This document shows, piece by piece, positions 1 through 5,815 of a stretch of 12,785 nucleotides of DNA. The translations under genes were made by a program, and so were the position numbers. Position 1 is the first letter of the stretch; the number at the start of each line of letters is the position of its first letter. The DNA comes from Holosporaceae bacterium. Its GTDB lineage: Bacteria > Pseudomonadota > Alphaproteobacteria > UBA3830. The DNA is taken from the NCBI GenBank assembly GCA_031284345.1, contig JAITAC010000078.1, positions 1 to 12,785 on the forward strand, given 5' to 3'. The notes under the pieces were generated by a model. That model was not told the origin of the DNA. It worked only from the letters and a program-made list of their open reading frames with translations, and did no database searches.

Positions 1-58
1 AACTCGGCGAGGAGGAGTGGGAAGAAGAAAATTGTAAACATAACAACTCCTGTAACAC

Positions 59-192
59 GTGGCTTTCCACCATCCCAGTAGCGCGCGGCATAGATTTCTA
101 ATATAGCCACTCCGCTGGCGCACGGCTCTCACACCTTCTATAATGTGTGGCTTTCCATCATCCCGTGGCGCGCGGCACAGATTCCTACATAT
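59..192. repeat. Degenerate GC-rich direct repeat, two copies
   Basis: Two similar stretches of about 46 bp lie at 59-105 and 147-192. Each begins GTGGCTTTCCAYCATCCC, continues through a GC-rich core GGCGCGCGGCA (GCGCGCGGCA in the first copy) and ends in an AT-rich tail of the type AGATTYCTA-ATATA. They differ by scattered substitutions and one base of length. A shorter echo of the core, CTGGCGCACGGCTCTC, lies between them at about 115-130, and CTGGCGCGTGGCATGCATT occurs near 1760. No open frame with recognisable protein similarity runs through them. They look like old copies of an intergenic repeat family; the identity of that family is unknown to me. The rest of 1-286 holds nothing else I can assign apart from the hairpin at 220-255. 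Confidence 0.5.
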
Positions 193-219
193 ATCATGGT
201 AGCAAAAATGTCTTAAAAA

Positions 220-255
220 TTCGTTAATTTATAAAATTTTTTCGTCGTTAACGAA
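220..255. repeat. AT-rich inverted repeat (hairpin)
   Basis: TTCGTTAA at 220-227 is answered by its exact reverse complement TTAACGAA at 248-255. A- and T-runs outside the arms extend the pairing imperfectly, and the 20-bp spacer is also AT-rich. It lies just beyond the point where the IS30 remnant stops being recognisable, on its downstream side. It could be a structured end of a mobile element or a weak bidirectional terminator. There is no direct evidence for either. Confidence 0.4.
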
Positions 256-286
256 AATTTTACATTTCTCTGCTATTATGGTAATT

Positions 287-352
287 GGTGGAAAGGGTGC
301 CAGCGCACGCCCTGTCCAGCCGTACATGCGCATATATTGTCTCGTGACTGAC
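287..352 (-). pseudogene. IS30-family transposase remnant, central piece
   Basis: Read on the minus strand, this stretch encodes VSHETIYAHVRLDRACAGTL followed by a few residues. VSHETIY is the signature that starts the conserved central part of IS30-family transposases, and the following D-x-A-x-G-G-T-L-like stretch also fits that family. Similarity is lost after about position 287 and a stop follows at 260-262, so the DDE catalytic domain is absent. The piece begins exactly where the 102-bp repeat pair ends (353). The matching upstream half of the gene lies on the other side of that pair at 647-868. It is therefore a dead fragment of an interrupted transposase gene. Confidence 0.6.
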
Positions 353-564
353 TAATACCAGATCCCATTTTGAATTATCCAAAAAACTTGCGGAACGCAT
401 ACTGTACCAGTCGCTGCCCCGTCGACAACGGCAAATCAGAGATGGGATCTGGCATAATACCATATCCCATTTTGAATTATCCAAAAAACTTGCGGAACGC
501 ATACTGTACCAGTCGCTGCCCAGTCGGCAATGGCAAATCAGAGATGGGATCTGGTATAATACCA
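353..564. repeat. 102-bp element, two tandem copies
   Basis: Unit 1 (353-454) and unit 2 (455-556) are exactly 102 bp each and nearly identical, followed by TAATACCA (557-564), which repeats the start of the unit. Each unit opens with TAATACCAGATCCCAT (unit 2 has CATATCCC) and closes with ATGGGATCTGGTATAAT or a close variant, so the ends form inverted repeats of about 14-16 bp. Inside there are smaller palindromes, such as TGCG-GAA-CGCA and TTTTG-N7-CAAAA. A third copy is at 1566-1672. The length is divisible by three and frames run through both units on both strands, as is known for Rickettsia palindromic elements, although no sequence relationship to those is claimed. No transposase is encoded, so this is a MITE-like non-autonomous element or intergenic palindromic repeat. 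The closing TATAAT could act as a -10 box. Confidence 0.8.
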
Positions 565-646
565 CGTTCATGTTTAGCAGTTCAAATAGCATCGTTGATT
601 TAGAGGCAGCACAGAGCACCTATTGAACAATTTGTAATTGAATTTG

Positions 647-868
647 CTATAAAATCCCACGACGTTTAAGGAGACCGGAGATTTGATCTGGACTCCAGTC
701 ATCCCTTCAACCTTTCGGTACCAGACACTCTGTCTCTCCCTTCATTTTCTTCGGAATTCTGCTCGCCGCAGATCTTCGATACTCAACTATGAGGATACAG
801 ATACCCCGATCTCAACTTATATCCATGTTGCTATTCAAACTTGAAGAAGCGTTACGCTGTCCGTTAAG
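647..868 (-). pseudogene. IS30-family transposase remnant, N-terminal piece
   Basis: On the minus strand, broken frames together resemble the N-terminal third of an IS30-family transposase. One frame gives LNGQRNASSSLNSNMDIS from 868 downward. A second gives EIGVSVSS from 813, like the helix-turn-helix stretch that precedes TISRE in this family. Returning to the first frame gives a basic stretch containing SRIPKKMKGE. Finally comes RDDWSPDQISGLLKRRGI, ending at a TAG (647-649). W-S-P-x-Q-I-x-G-x-L-K is the motif that normally lies just before VSHETIY, which is found at 352. At least two frameshifts and a deletion are needed to join the parts, so the gene is dead. The 82 bp between 565 and 646 shows nothing recognisable. 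Confidence 0.6.
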
Positions 869-1223
869 CAGCTCGCCTGTGTTTTCTCTTCCAGGCCGTA
901 TGCTTTCTTTTGTACTTTATTCCCAAGTGATTCAGCCTAGAATGCACCGAAGATGGCCTGCAATCGAAGTGCTCTGCTATTTCTCTGAGACACGCGTGCG
1001 GATGACTCTTCACATATTGCCGCAATTCTTCCTCTTTTAATTTTACCGCTCCACGCGTTGACGACTTTGGCTTCAGACTACCGGTATCTTTTCGCAGTTT
1101 AATCCAATTCCAAACTGTTTTATTACTTATGTTAAATAATCTTGCTACGTAAGACTGAGAGTAATACTTATCTATGTACTCCATAACTTTCTCTCTTAGA
1201 TCCTCTGAATATATCACTTGCAC
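864..1223 (-). CDS. IS630-family transposase, N-terminal (OrfA-like) part
   Basis: This 119-residue protein starts at GTG (1221-1223) with MQVIYSEDLREKVMEYID. It has two helix-turn-helix-like regions: residues about 5-45 (SQSYVARLFNISNKTVWNWI) and about 65-105 (LREIAEHFDCRPSSVHSRLN), ending with LGIKYKRK. This matches the DNA-binding half of IS630/Tc1-like transposases (HTH_Tnp_IS630 type). In two-frame IS630 elements the DDE catalytic domain follows as OrfB, often through frameshifting. Here nothing like OrfB is found downstream. Instead the sequence passes within a few bases into the IS30 remnant, so the last residues (about KHRRAA) probably come from foreign flanking DNA. It is likely an inactive truncated transposase that still has an open frame. 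No good ribosome binding site is seen. Confidence 0.75.
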   Translation of the reverse strand: MQVIYSEDLREKVMEYIDKYYSQSYVARLFNISNKTVWNWIKLRKDTGSLKPKSSTRGAVKLKEEELRQYVKSHPHACLREIAEHFDCRPSSVHSRLNHLGIKYKRKHTAWKRKHRRAA

Positions 1224-1565
1224 ACCCTATCTTAGATATAGGGAATAGCATACGATAAATGCATCATTTGCGCAATCGCAAGTTGTTTAAAATATTAAAA
1301 TAACCATACATCTACAACCTGTGGTTTTGACGCAATCTGCAAAAAAAAACATATGCTTATTCGCAATGAGAATCCGGATAAATCTGCCTGAAAATTCAGC
1401 ATTGTTGCGTATAGAAATCCCGTTTCTCATGTGGAATAGGCGGAGATAATAGCAAAAAAGAAGGAAAAGTCTTTGTGGTTGCTCACCACCATACGGATTC
1501 TGATATACATTTATTTGGAGATCTGTTTTCTATCTGAAATATTTTAGTAGATCGACATAATTAGC
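1224..1565. other. Intergenic stretch without recognisable genes
   Basis: I find no protein family, tRNA or insertion-sequence end that I can name here. An imperfect inverted repeat, CCCTAT-CTTAGAT-ATAGGG, sits at about 1226-1244 just upstream of the IS630 frame and might be what is left of its terminal repeat. A small perfect stem GTGGT-TGCTC-ACCAC occurs at 1475-1489 but has no T-run, so it does not look like a terminator. A 27-codon frame at 1366-1449 has no support. The 102-bp repeat begins at 1566. Confidence 0.5.
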
Positions 1566-1672
1566 TAATACCAGATCCCATTTTGAATTATCCAAAAAAC
1601 TTGCGGAATGCGTGCTGTATCAGTCGCTGTCCAGTCGACAATGGCAAATCATAGATGGGATCTGCTATAATA
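1566..1672. repeat. 102-bp element, third (solo) copy
   Basis: This copy begins TAATACCAGATCCCAT and has the same internal sequence as the tandem pair at 353-564, with scattered substitutions (for example GGAATGCGTGC for GGAACGCATAC). It ends ATGGGATCTGCTATAATA. From TAATA at 1566 to the closing TAATA at 1668 is again 102 bp, so copy length is conserved although this copy has diverged more. The bases just outside differ from those around the tandem pair apart from a shared C before TAATA. This supports a mobile or dispersed unit rather than a larger duplication. It lies about 130 bp past the rpoH stop; 1673-1799 shows nothing else recognisable. Confidence 0.8.
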
Positions 1673-1799
1673 TGTTGATATTAAAGACAGAAAGAAGCTG
1701 TGCTGCACCTTTGCCATCAAGCAAGTTGGGAAGATTTCATTGTATCAACATCTCTCTCTGGCGCGTGGCATGCATTTTTCCACACAATATTCGTCCGTC

Positions 1800-2672
1800 T
1801 CATGCCTCTTTGAACTTGGACAATCGAACATATTTCTGGATTTTCATAAAAGCGATGTTATCTATTTGCCTTATTCTTTCAGCAGATAGGTTCATTCCCT
1901 TGGCAATTTCCCTCAGCGTTTTGGGAGGAGTATGCAGGCGATAGGCACAAACTACATCATATTCTTTTTTGGAAAGCGTGTTCAGAGCCTCGTGGAGAAT
2001 TTTTTTGCGGTACTCGTATTCCTGTTTTTCCAATACTATATTTTCCTGAGAAGATTTGTGATCCGCAATAAAATCTTGGAATGAAGAGTCACCATCCTCT
2101 CCGACAGCAATATTTGTGGAAAAATCTTTTTTAGTGAATCTATTTTCCGATATTAGAACTTCTTCTTTGCTGACTTTTAATTTATCTGCAATAAGATTGG
2201 CGTTTTCTTCGGACAACGTATCAATGCCGAGGGCGTTTTTTGTTTTTCTCAGACTAAAAAAAAGTTTTCTATTATTTTTTGTAGCTCCTAGCTTCACGAT
2301 GGACCACGAATTGTAGATGAAATCCTGGATTTTTGCTTTTATCCACCAGACGGCGTAGGTAGAAAATCGGTATCCGATACTGGGATCAAAGTGCTGCAAG
2401 GCGCACATTATGCCTATATTTCCTTCGGATATCAGATCCGCTTTCGGGAGGCCATAGCCGGAATATCCATGTGCGATTTTTATTACCAGCCGCAGATGAC
2501 TTTTGATTATTTTATCCAACGCAGATTTATCGCCGTTTTCTTTCCATTTGGTTGCCAATTCAAATTCTTCGTCATTTTCCAGAGTTGGGAACTTTTTGAT
2601 TTCAGATACGTAGGCTGATAAAGCCTCATCATTATAGAAAGATTTGAATTTTTCTGCCATTTTTATAACCAC
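1800..2672 (-). CDS. rpoH: RNA polymerase heat-shock sigma factor RpoH (sigma-32)
   Basis: This sigma-70-family factor directs RNA polymerase to heat-shock promoters. Residues about 13-41 correspond to region 1.2. Residues about 55-120 form region 2, with NIGIMCALQHFDPSIGYRFS and the region 2.4 run TYAVWWIKAKIQDFI. The RpoH box follows at 135-142 (RKLFFSLR), which separates RpoH from RpoD and RpoS. Region 4 is at about 225-283, with the helix-turn-helix LREIAKGMNLSAERIRQI and a C-terminal AFMKIQKY. The length of 290 residues is normal. The open frame begins at GTG (2670-2672), but ATG at 2658-2660 gives MAEKFKSF and is the more usual kind of start; neither has a strong ribosome binding site. 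It follows the STAS gene in the same direction after 382 bp, which suggests its own promoter. RpoH identity is secure; control by the neighbouring module is only inferred. Confidence 0.93.
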   Translation of the reverse strand: MVIKMAEKFKSFYNDEALSAYVSEIKKFPTLENDEEFELATKWKENGDKSALDKIIKSHLRLVIKIAHGYSGYGLPKADLISEGNIGIMCALQHFDPSIGYRFSTYAVWWIKAKIQDFIYNSWSIVKLGATKNNRKLFFSLRKTKNALGIDTLSEENANLIADKLKVSKEEVLISENRFTKKDFSTNIAVGEDGDSSFQDFIADHKSSQENIVLEKQEYEYRKKILHEALNTLSKKEYDVVCAYRLHTPPKTLREIAKGMNLSAERIRQIDNIAFMKIQKYVRLSKFKEA

Positions 2673-3054
2673 TACAACAAAACAGGTCGCATTCTGATTT
2701 TTTCGCGAGAGTTTTAATATAGCAGACTACAGGTCTATTTGAAAAGATGGTTTTTGGAAACCCACGGAGCTGACTTATGATTTTTATTGAGAAAGCAATC
2801 ACCGCGCCAAGTGATGCGTCATAGTTATGGACTGATGCGCTTAAATATCAATAACCATGTTCGATAATAATTTTCCGCCTCCGGAGGATCTTAAACTCGA
2901 GGATCAAAATTTGGCAAAAAATTAACAAACAAACATGGTTAAATAGTTAATAAATATATTCGTTTTTCGTTCAATTTTTTTTTACCATTACGACACGAGA
3001 GTCTTCGAAAAAAAATCTCGAATCTCAACAGTCTCTTGCAATGGTTTCTGTTTA
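2673..3054. other. Long intergenic gap between STAS gene and rpoH
   Basis: This 382-bp gap separates two co-directional minus-strand genes. It contains a perfect 10-bp palindrome CCTCCGGAGG (2878-2887), a strongly AT-rich segment with T- and A-runs (about 2905-2990), and the candidate rpoH promoter near 2716-2743. On the plus strand, ATG at 2857 opens a 22-codon frame (MFDNNFPPPEDLKLEDQNLA and two more residues, stop ending at 2925), but it has no ribosome binding site and no recognised relative. CGAGA and TCTCG arms at about 2996-3020 could pair, but they enclose their A/T run in the loop, so I do not call a terminator. I recognise no RNA gene. Confidence 0.5.
2716..2743 (-). promoter_or_regulatory. 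Candidate rpoH promoter
   Basis: On the minus strand, TTCAAA (2738-2743, -35-like, four of six consensus bases) is followed after 16 bp by TATATT (2716-2721, -10-like). This would start transcription roughly 45-50 bp before the rpoH start codons. It has the form of an ordinary housekeeping promoter. I see no obvious sigma-32-type promoter in the gap. Confidence 0.35.
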
Positions 3055-3384
3055 TCAAAAAAATCCTTTAGCTTCTTCAAAAGACCGACAGATTGTCAAT
3101 ATTTTATCGAATCCGCTCATTTTGAAGACAGAATGTATTTTATCCGGCATATCCGTAAGCACCAAGGCACCATTTAAGGATGTTATTTTTTTTCCTAGCA
3201 TGAGCACGACCCGCAAACCGGCGCTGGATATGTAATCTATTTCACAAAAGCGTATGGCGATTTTTTTATTGGCGTTGGCGGCGGCCATTACCGCATCTTC
3301 GAAGGCTTTTGCGGTTCCCGTATCCACTCTTCCTGACGGTGTTATTACTGTTACGTCGTCAATACTTGTTGATTTTACTTCCAT
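3055..3384 (-). CDS. STAS-domain anti-sigma-factor antagonist (RsbV/SpoIIAA-like)
   Basis: This single-domain cytoplasmic protein of 109 residues is the normal size for an anti-anti-sigma factor. It opens with a beta strand VTVITPSGRVDTGTA and carries the signature IDYISSAGLRVVL at 49-61. One of the adjacent serines S53/S54 is the expected phosphorylation site for the partner kinase; in the family, dephosphorylation by a PP2C phosphatase lets the STAS protein capture the kinase. A strong ribosome binding site AAGGAG (3392-3397) lies 7 nt before the ATG. It is the last gene of a three-gene unit, 19 nt after the ATPase gene. The family is clear. The final target is unknown and could be a sigma factor or another protein. 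Confidence 0.88.
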   Translation of the reverse strand: MEVKSTSIDDVTVITPSGRVDTGTAKAFEDAVMAAANANKKIAIRFCEIDYISSAGLRVVLMLGKKITSLNGALVLTDMPDKIHSVFKMSGFDKILTICRSFEEAKGFF

Positions 3385-3403
3385 ATTTTTTCTCCTTTTT
3401 ATT

Positions 3404-3805
3404 TTACATTAGAACCTTTATAGACAGCTGATTTTTATCCTCCACTCTTGCATATTCGATAGTTTCAGATAATTGTTTGACCAAGCTTATGCCCAATCCT
3501 CCTATAGGACGCTCATCCAGAGGAGAGTCCACATCGGGACTAGGACACGACAACGGATTAAACGGAATCCCACCATCCGTTAGACATATGCACACTCGAT
3601 TGTCGCATTTTTCTATTGTTAATGAAAAAGTATGTTCTCCACCGCCAGGATAGGCGTAGCTAATAATATTGGTAACTAATTCATCAACTATGAGAGCTAT
3701 GTTATGATGTTTTTCATCGACAATATTTTGTTCTTGGCAAAAGCTGTCAATTTTATTACAGATCATATCCATTTCTTTGAAGTCGTTTTTTATTTCGACA
3801 AGCAT
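3404..3805 (-). CDS. RsbW-like anti-sigma factor / serine kinase (HATPase)
   Basis: This is a stand-alone GHKL ATPase domain of 133 residues, typical of partner-switching kinases that bind and phosphorylate a STAS protein. The N box is IALIVDELVTNIISYAY (36-52), with E42 and N46 placed as in the family. The G1 box is DGGIPFNP (77-84), and the G2 box is RPIGGLGISLV (99-109). There is no histidine-phosphotransfer domain and no membrane segment, so this is not an ordinary sensor kinase. ATG (3803-3805) is 1 nt after the phosphatase stop, and AAGGAG at 3815-3820 lies within the end of that gene, so the two are translationally close. It may inhibit a sigma factor when not held by the STAS protein; which one is not shown by the sequence. 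Confidence 0.87.
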   Translation of the reverse strand: MLVEIKNDFKEMDMICNKIDSFCQEQNIVDEKHHNIALIVDELVTNIISYAYPGGGEHTFSLTIEKCDNRVCICLTDGGIPFNPLSCPSPDVDSPLDERPIGGLGISLVKQLSETIEYARVEDKNQLSIKVLM

Positions 3806-3806
3806 T

Positions 3807-4970
3807 TTAGATTGCTCCTTTATTATATTTTACGCATAGCGTTGTTATGTCGTCTGACTGAGGGGCACCGTCGGCGAATTTCCGAATTGACTTGATTATT
3901 TCCCCTGTTATGGTACGGGGAGATGCGCTGGTGTATGTTTCCAGCACTTTTGCGAAACGTTCAAAATCATATTCTTCGCCTTTTGGGTTGGCAGCCTCCG
4001 TAACGCCGTCCGTATAAAGAACAAATGTTTCTTCCGGAGCAAATACATGTATATGGTCGACAAATTCCACTTCGTCGAATATTCCCAGGGCCATGCCGGA
4101 ATCGCACTCCAGGAATTCAGGGACCATACCTGGTCGCATCACTGCTATTGGCAGGTGTCCGGCATTGGTGTAGATGATTTCGTGCCTTTTGGTATCGATG
4201 ACGCCGTACATGGCGGTGACAAACATAGTGGTGACGTTCTCCTGACATATCATGATGTTCACGTTTTTAAAACATTCTGCCGGAGATTCGTATACACGGG
4301 AAAACGATTTTATGAGAGTTTTTGCGATGGTGGCAAACATTGCCGCCGAAATATTTTTTCCGGACACATCAGCCATAACGACTCCCAATTTTGTGTCGTT
4401 CAGCCAGAAATAATCGTAGAAATCGCCTCCGACCTCTGCGGCGGGAGTAGTATCCGCAAACAGATCGATGCATCCTTTTTGCACAACATTTCCCGGCAGA
4501 ATACTTCTCTGCAATTTGGCGGACACGTCCAGCTCATCGGAAATTGCTGATAATTTTTTTTTAGTTGCCTCGGCTTGTTTTAGTCCGGCAACGACGTTGG
4601 CGGTTTTTTCGAGGGTATCGGACAGATCCGTGAAATCGATGGGTTTTATGACAAAGTCGTGGGCGCCGCCCCGCATAACTGCTCTCAAAGTATTTATGTC
4701 TCCGTAAGCGGAAATGACCACGGATCTCATCAGCGGACGTTCCATTTTCAAATGATTTATGAGACTTATGCCGTCCATACCATCGACATTGATATCCGAG
4801 AGAAAAATATCGAAATCGTTATCGTGCAGCTGTTCCTGCACCTGTTCCAGACAAGTTGCAAAAGAAAATGTATATATGTCTTCTGCTATCTGATGACGGA
4901 ATTTTTGTGTAAACAAGTCCTGTGTATCATACTCGTCATCCAGAACTAGTATTTTAGCTCGCATTGTCAC
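3807..4970 (-). CDS. Response regulator with PP2C/SpoIIE phosphatase output (RsbU-like)
   Basis: This 387-residue two-domain cytoplasmic protein begins with a receiver domain (about 4-125) that has the acidic pair D11/D12, phospho-acceptor D59 in FLSDINVDGMDG, S88 and the invariant K109 in VIKP. A short linker with a probable helix (about 130-155) leads to a SpoIIE/PP2C phosphatase domain (about 155-385). Its metal-binding motifs are GGDFYD (181-186), ADVSGKNISAAM (200-211), TDGVTEA (320-326) and SDDITT (372-377). The expected role is signal-dependent dephosphorylation of the STAS protein encoded two genes downstream. GTG at 4968-4970 is preferred as start because GAGGA (4979-4983) lies 8 nt before it; ATG at 4962-4964 would give a protein two residues shorter. 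The cognate sensor kinase is not in the window. Confidence 0.9.
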   Translation of the reverse strand: MTMRAKILVLDDEYDTQDLFTQKFRHQIAEDIYTFSFATCLEQVQEQLHDNDFDIFLSDINVDGMDGISLINHLKMERPLMRSVVISAYGDINTLRAVMRGGAHDFVIKPIDFTDLSDTLEKTANVVAGLKQAEATKKKLSAISDELDVSAKLQRSILPGNVVQKGCIDLFADTTPAAEVGGDFYDYFWLNDTKLGVVMADVSGKNISAAMFATIAKTLIKSFSRVYESPAECFKNVNIMICQENVTTMFVTAMYGVIDTKRHEIIYTNAGHLPIAVMRPGMVPEFLECDSGMALGIFDEVEFVDHIHVFAPEETFVLYTDGVTEAANPKGEEYDFERFAKVLETYTSASPRTITGEIIKSIRKFADGAPQSDDITTLCVKYNKGAI

Positions 4971-5031
4971 TTAACATTTCCTCAAAAAGCGCCTATGATC
5001 TCATATAATTGCATGAAAAGGTTAATCAATT
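4971..5031. promoter_or_regulatory. Short divergent promoter region (phosphatase operon / dnaQ)
   Basis: These 61 bp separate divergently transcribed genes, so both starts must be controlled here or from within coding sequence. On the plus strand, TATAAT (5004-5009) is a perfect -10 hexamer for dnaQ, without a convincing -35, and AAAAGG (5016-5021) is the ribosome binding site. On the minus strand, TTGATT (5024-5029) and TATATG (5002-5007) are 16 bp apart. The two candidate -10 boxes overlap, so transcription of the two sides may compete. Confidence 0.4.
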
Positions 5032-5727
5032 ATGACTATTTCCAAAAATCTCCGAGAAATCGTACTCGATACGGAAACAACCGGGCTAAGCCACGTCAAC
5101 GGTGATAGAATCGTTGACGTCGCTTGTGTGGAGCTGATAAATCATATTCCAACGGGAAATACCTACCAGGTGTACATCAATCCCGAAAGAGAAATGCAGC
5201 AGGAAGCCGTTGCCATCAGTGGCATAACAAACAAATTTCTGGTGGGAAAGCCTTTGTTCCATGAAATAGTAGATGATTTTCTCGAGTTCATTCAGGACAG
5301 CGCTCTTGTTATTCATAACGCAAAGTTCGACATTGGATTTTTGAACAGCGAGATGGCGCGTTTAGATAAACCACAGTTTAGCATGAAAAATACCATCGAC
5401 ACACTGGAAATGGCACGCAAAAAATTTCCCGGATCGCCGGCCAGCCTAGACGCCCTCTGTAAACGATTCGAAATAGATACGTCAGCCCGCACAAAACACG
5501 GCGCATTGATCGATTGCTTTCTGCTGGCAGAAGTCTACATAAATCTCCTGGGAGGACGCCAAAGTGATTTATCATTCCACAACGATAATCCTGCGGCCGG
5601 CGCTTTGGCCGGCGTAAAAAAAACAAAAGCCAGGCATGTTAAAAGGTATTTTGCCGTATCTGAAAATGAAAAAACCAGCCATGAAGAATTTCTCAAAACA
5701 ATCCATAATCCCATCTGGAAGCAATAA
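5032..5727 (+). CDS. dnaQ: DNA polymerase III epsilon subunit (3'-5' proofreading exonuclease)
   Basis: This is a DEDDh-type exonuclease that removes misincorporated bases as part of the replicative polymerase core. Exo I is LDTETTGL, with D13 and E15. Exo II is HNAKFDIGFLN, with D100. Exo IIIe is KHGALIDCFLLAEVY, with H156 and D161. All catalytic residues are present. The C-terminal tail after about residue 175, including GGRQSDLSF, resembles the segment that in DnaQ leads to the alpha-subunit contact. The length of 231 residues is typical. ATG at 5032 is preceded by AAAAGG at 10 nt spacing. It lies divergently from the phosphatase operon and is followed after 88 bp by ruvC. Confidence 0.92.
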   Translation: MTISKNLREIVLDTETTGLSHVNGDRIVDVACVELINHIPTGNTYQVYINPEREMQQEAVAISGITNKFLVGKPLFHEIVDDFLEFIQDSALVIHNAKFDIGFLNSEMARLDKPQFSMKNTIDTLEMARKKFPGSPASLDALCKRFEIDTSARTKHGALIDCFLLAEVYINLLGGRQSDLSFHNDNPAAGALAGVKKTKARHVKRYFAVSENEKTSHEEFLKTIHNPIWKQ

Positions 5728-5815
5728 TTTAGCTGTTGAGAAGGCGTTGCGTGGCGAGATATTTTTTGCAAAAATTCCAATATATCCAGTTTTTTTCGCG
5801 AAAGGATTATTTATT

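Noticed and set aside
353-564. CRISPR-like direct repeats
   Set aside because: There are only two head-to-tail 102-bp units with no spacers and no cas genes. The inverted ends fit a MITE-like element instead.
260-619. 119-codon minus-strand frame as a real gene
   Set aside because: Most of it is the repeated element read through twice. Only the last part resembles a protein, and that is a fragment of an IS30 transposase.
1475-1489. Small perfect stem-loop GTGGT-TGCTC-ACCAC
   Set aside because: A 5-bp stem without a following T-run is expected by chance in a window of this size.
1612-1944. 110-codon plus-strand frame starting in the solo repeat copy
   Set aside because: Its second half is the shadow of the 3' end of rpoH, and its first half lies in the repeat and intergenic DNA.
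2857-2925. Small plus-strand frame of 22 codons (MFDNNFPPPEDLK...)
   Set aside because: No ribosome binding site, no recognised family, and it lies in a gap that more likely serves the minus-strand genes. It is recorded in the gap entry but not called as a gene.
2996-3020. Possible terminator after the STAS gene
   Set aside because: The CGAGA/TCTCG arms are short and the A/T run lies inside the loop rather than after the stem, so it does not have the layout of an intrinsic terminator.
4047-4550. 167-codon plus-strand frame opposite the phosphatase gene
   Set aside because: It is opposite the PP2C domain, whose motifs are intact, and its translation shows no domain.
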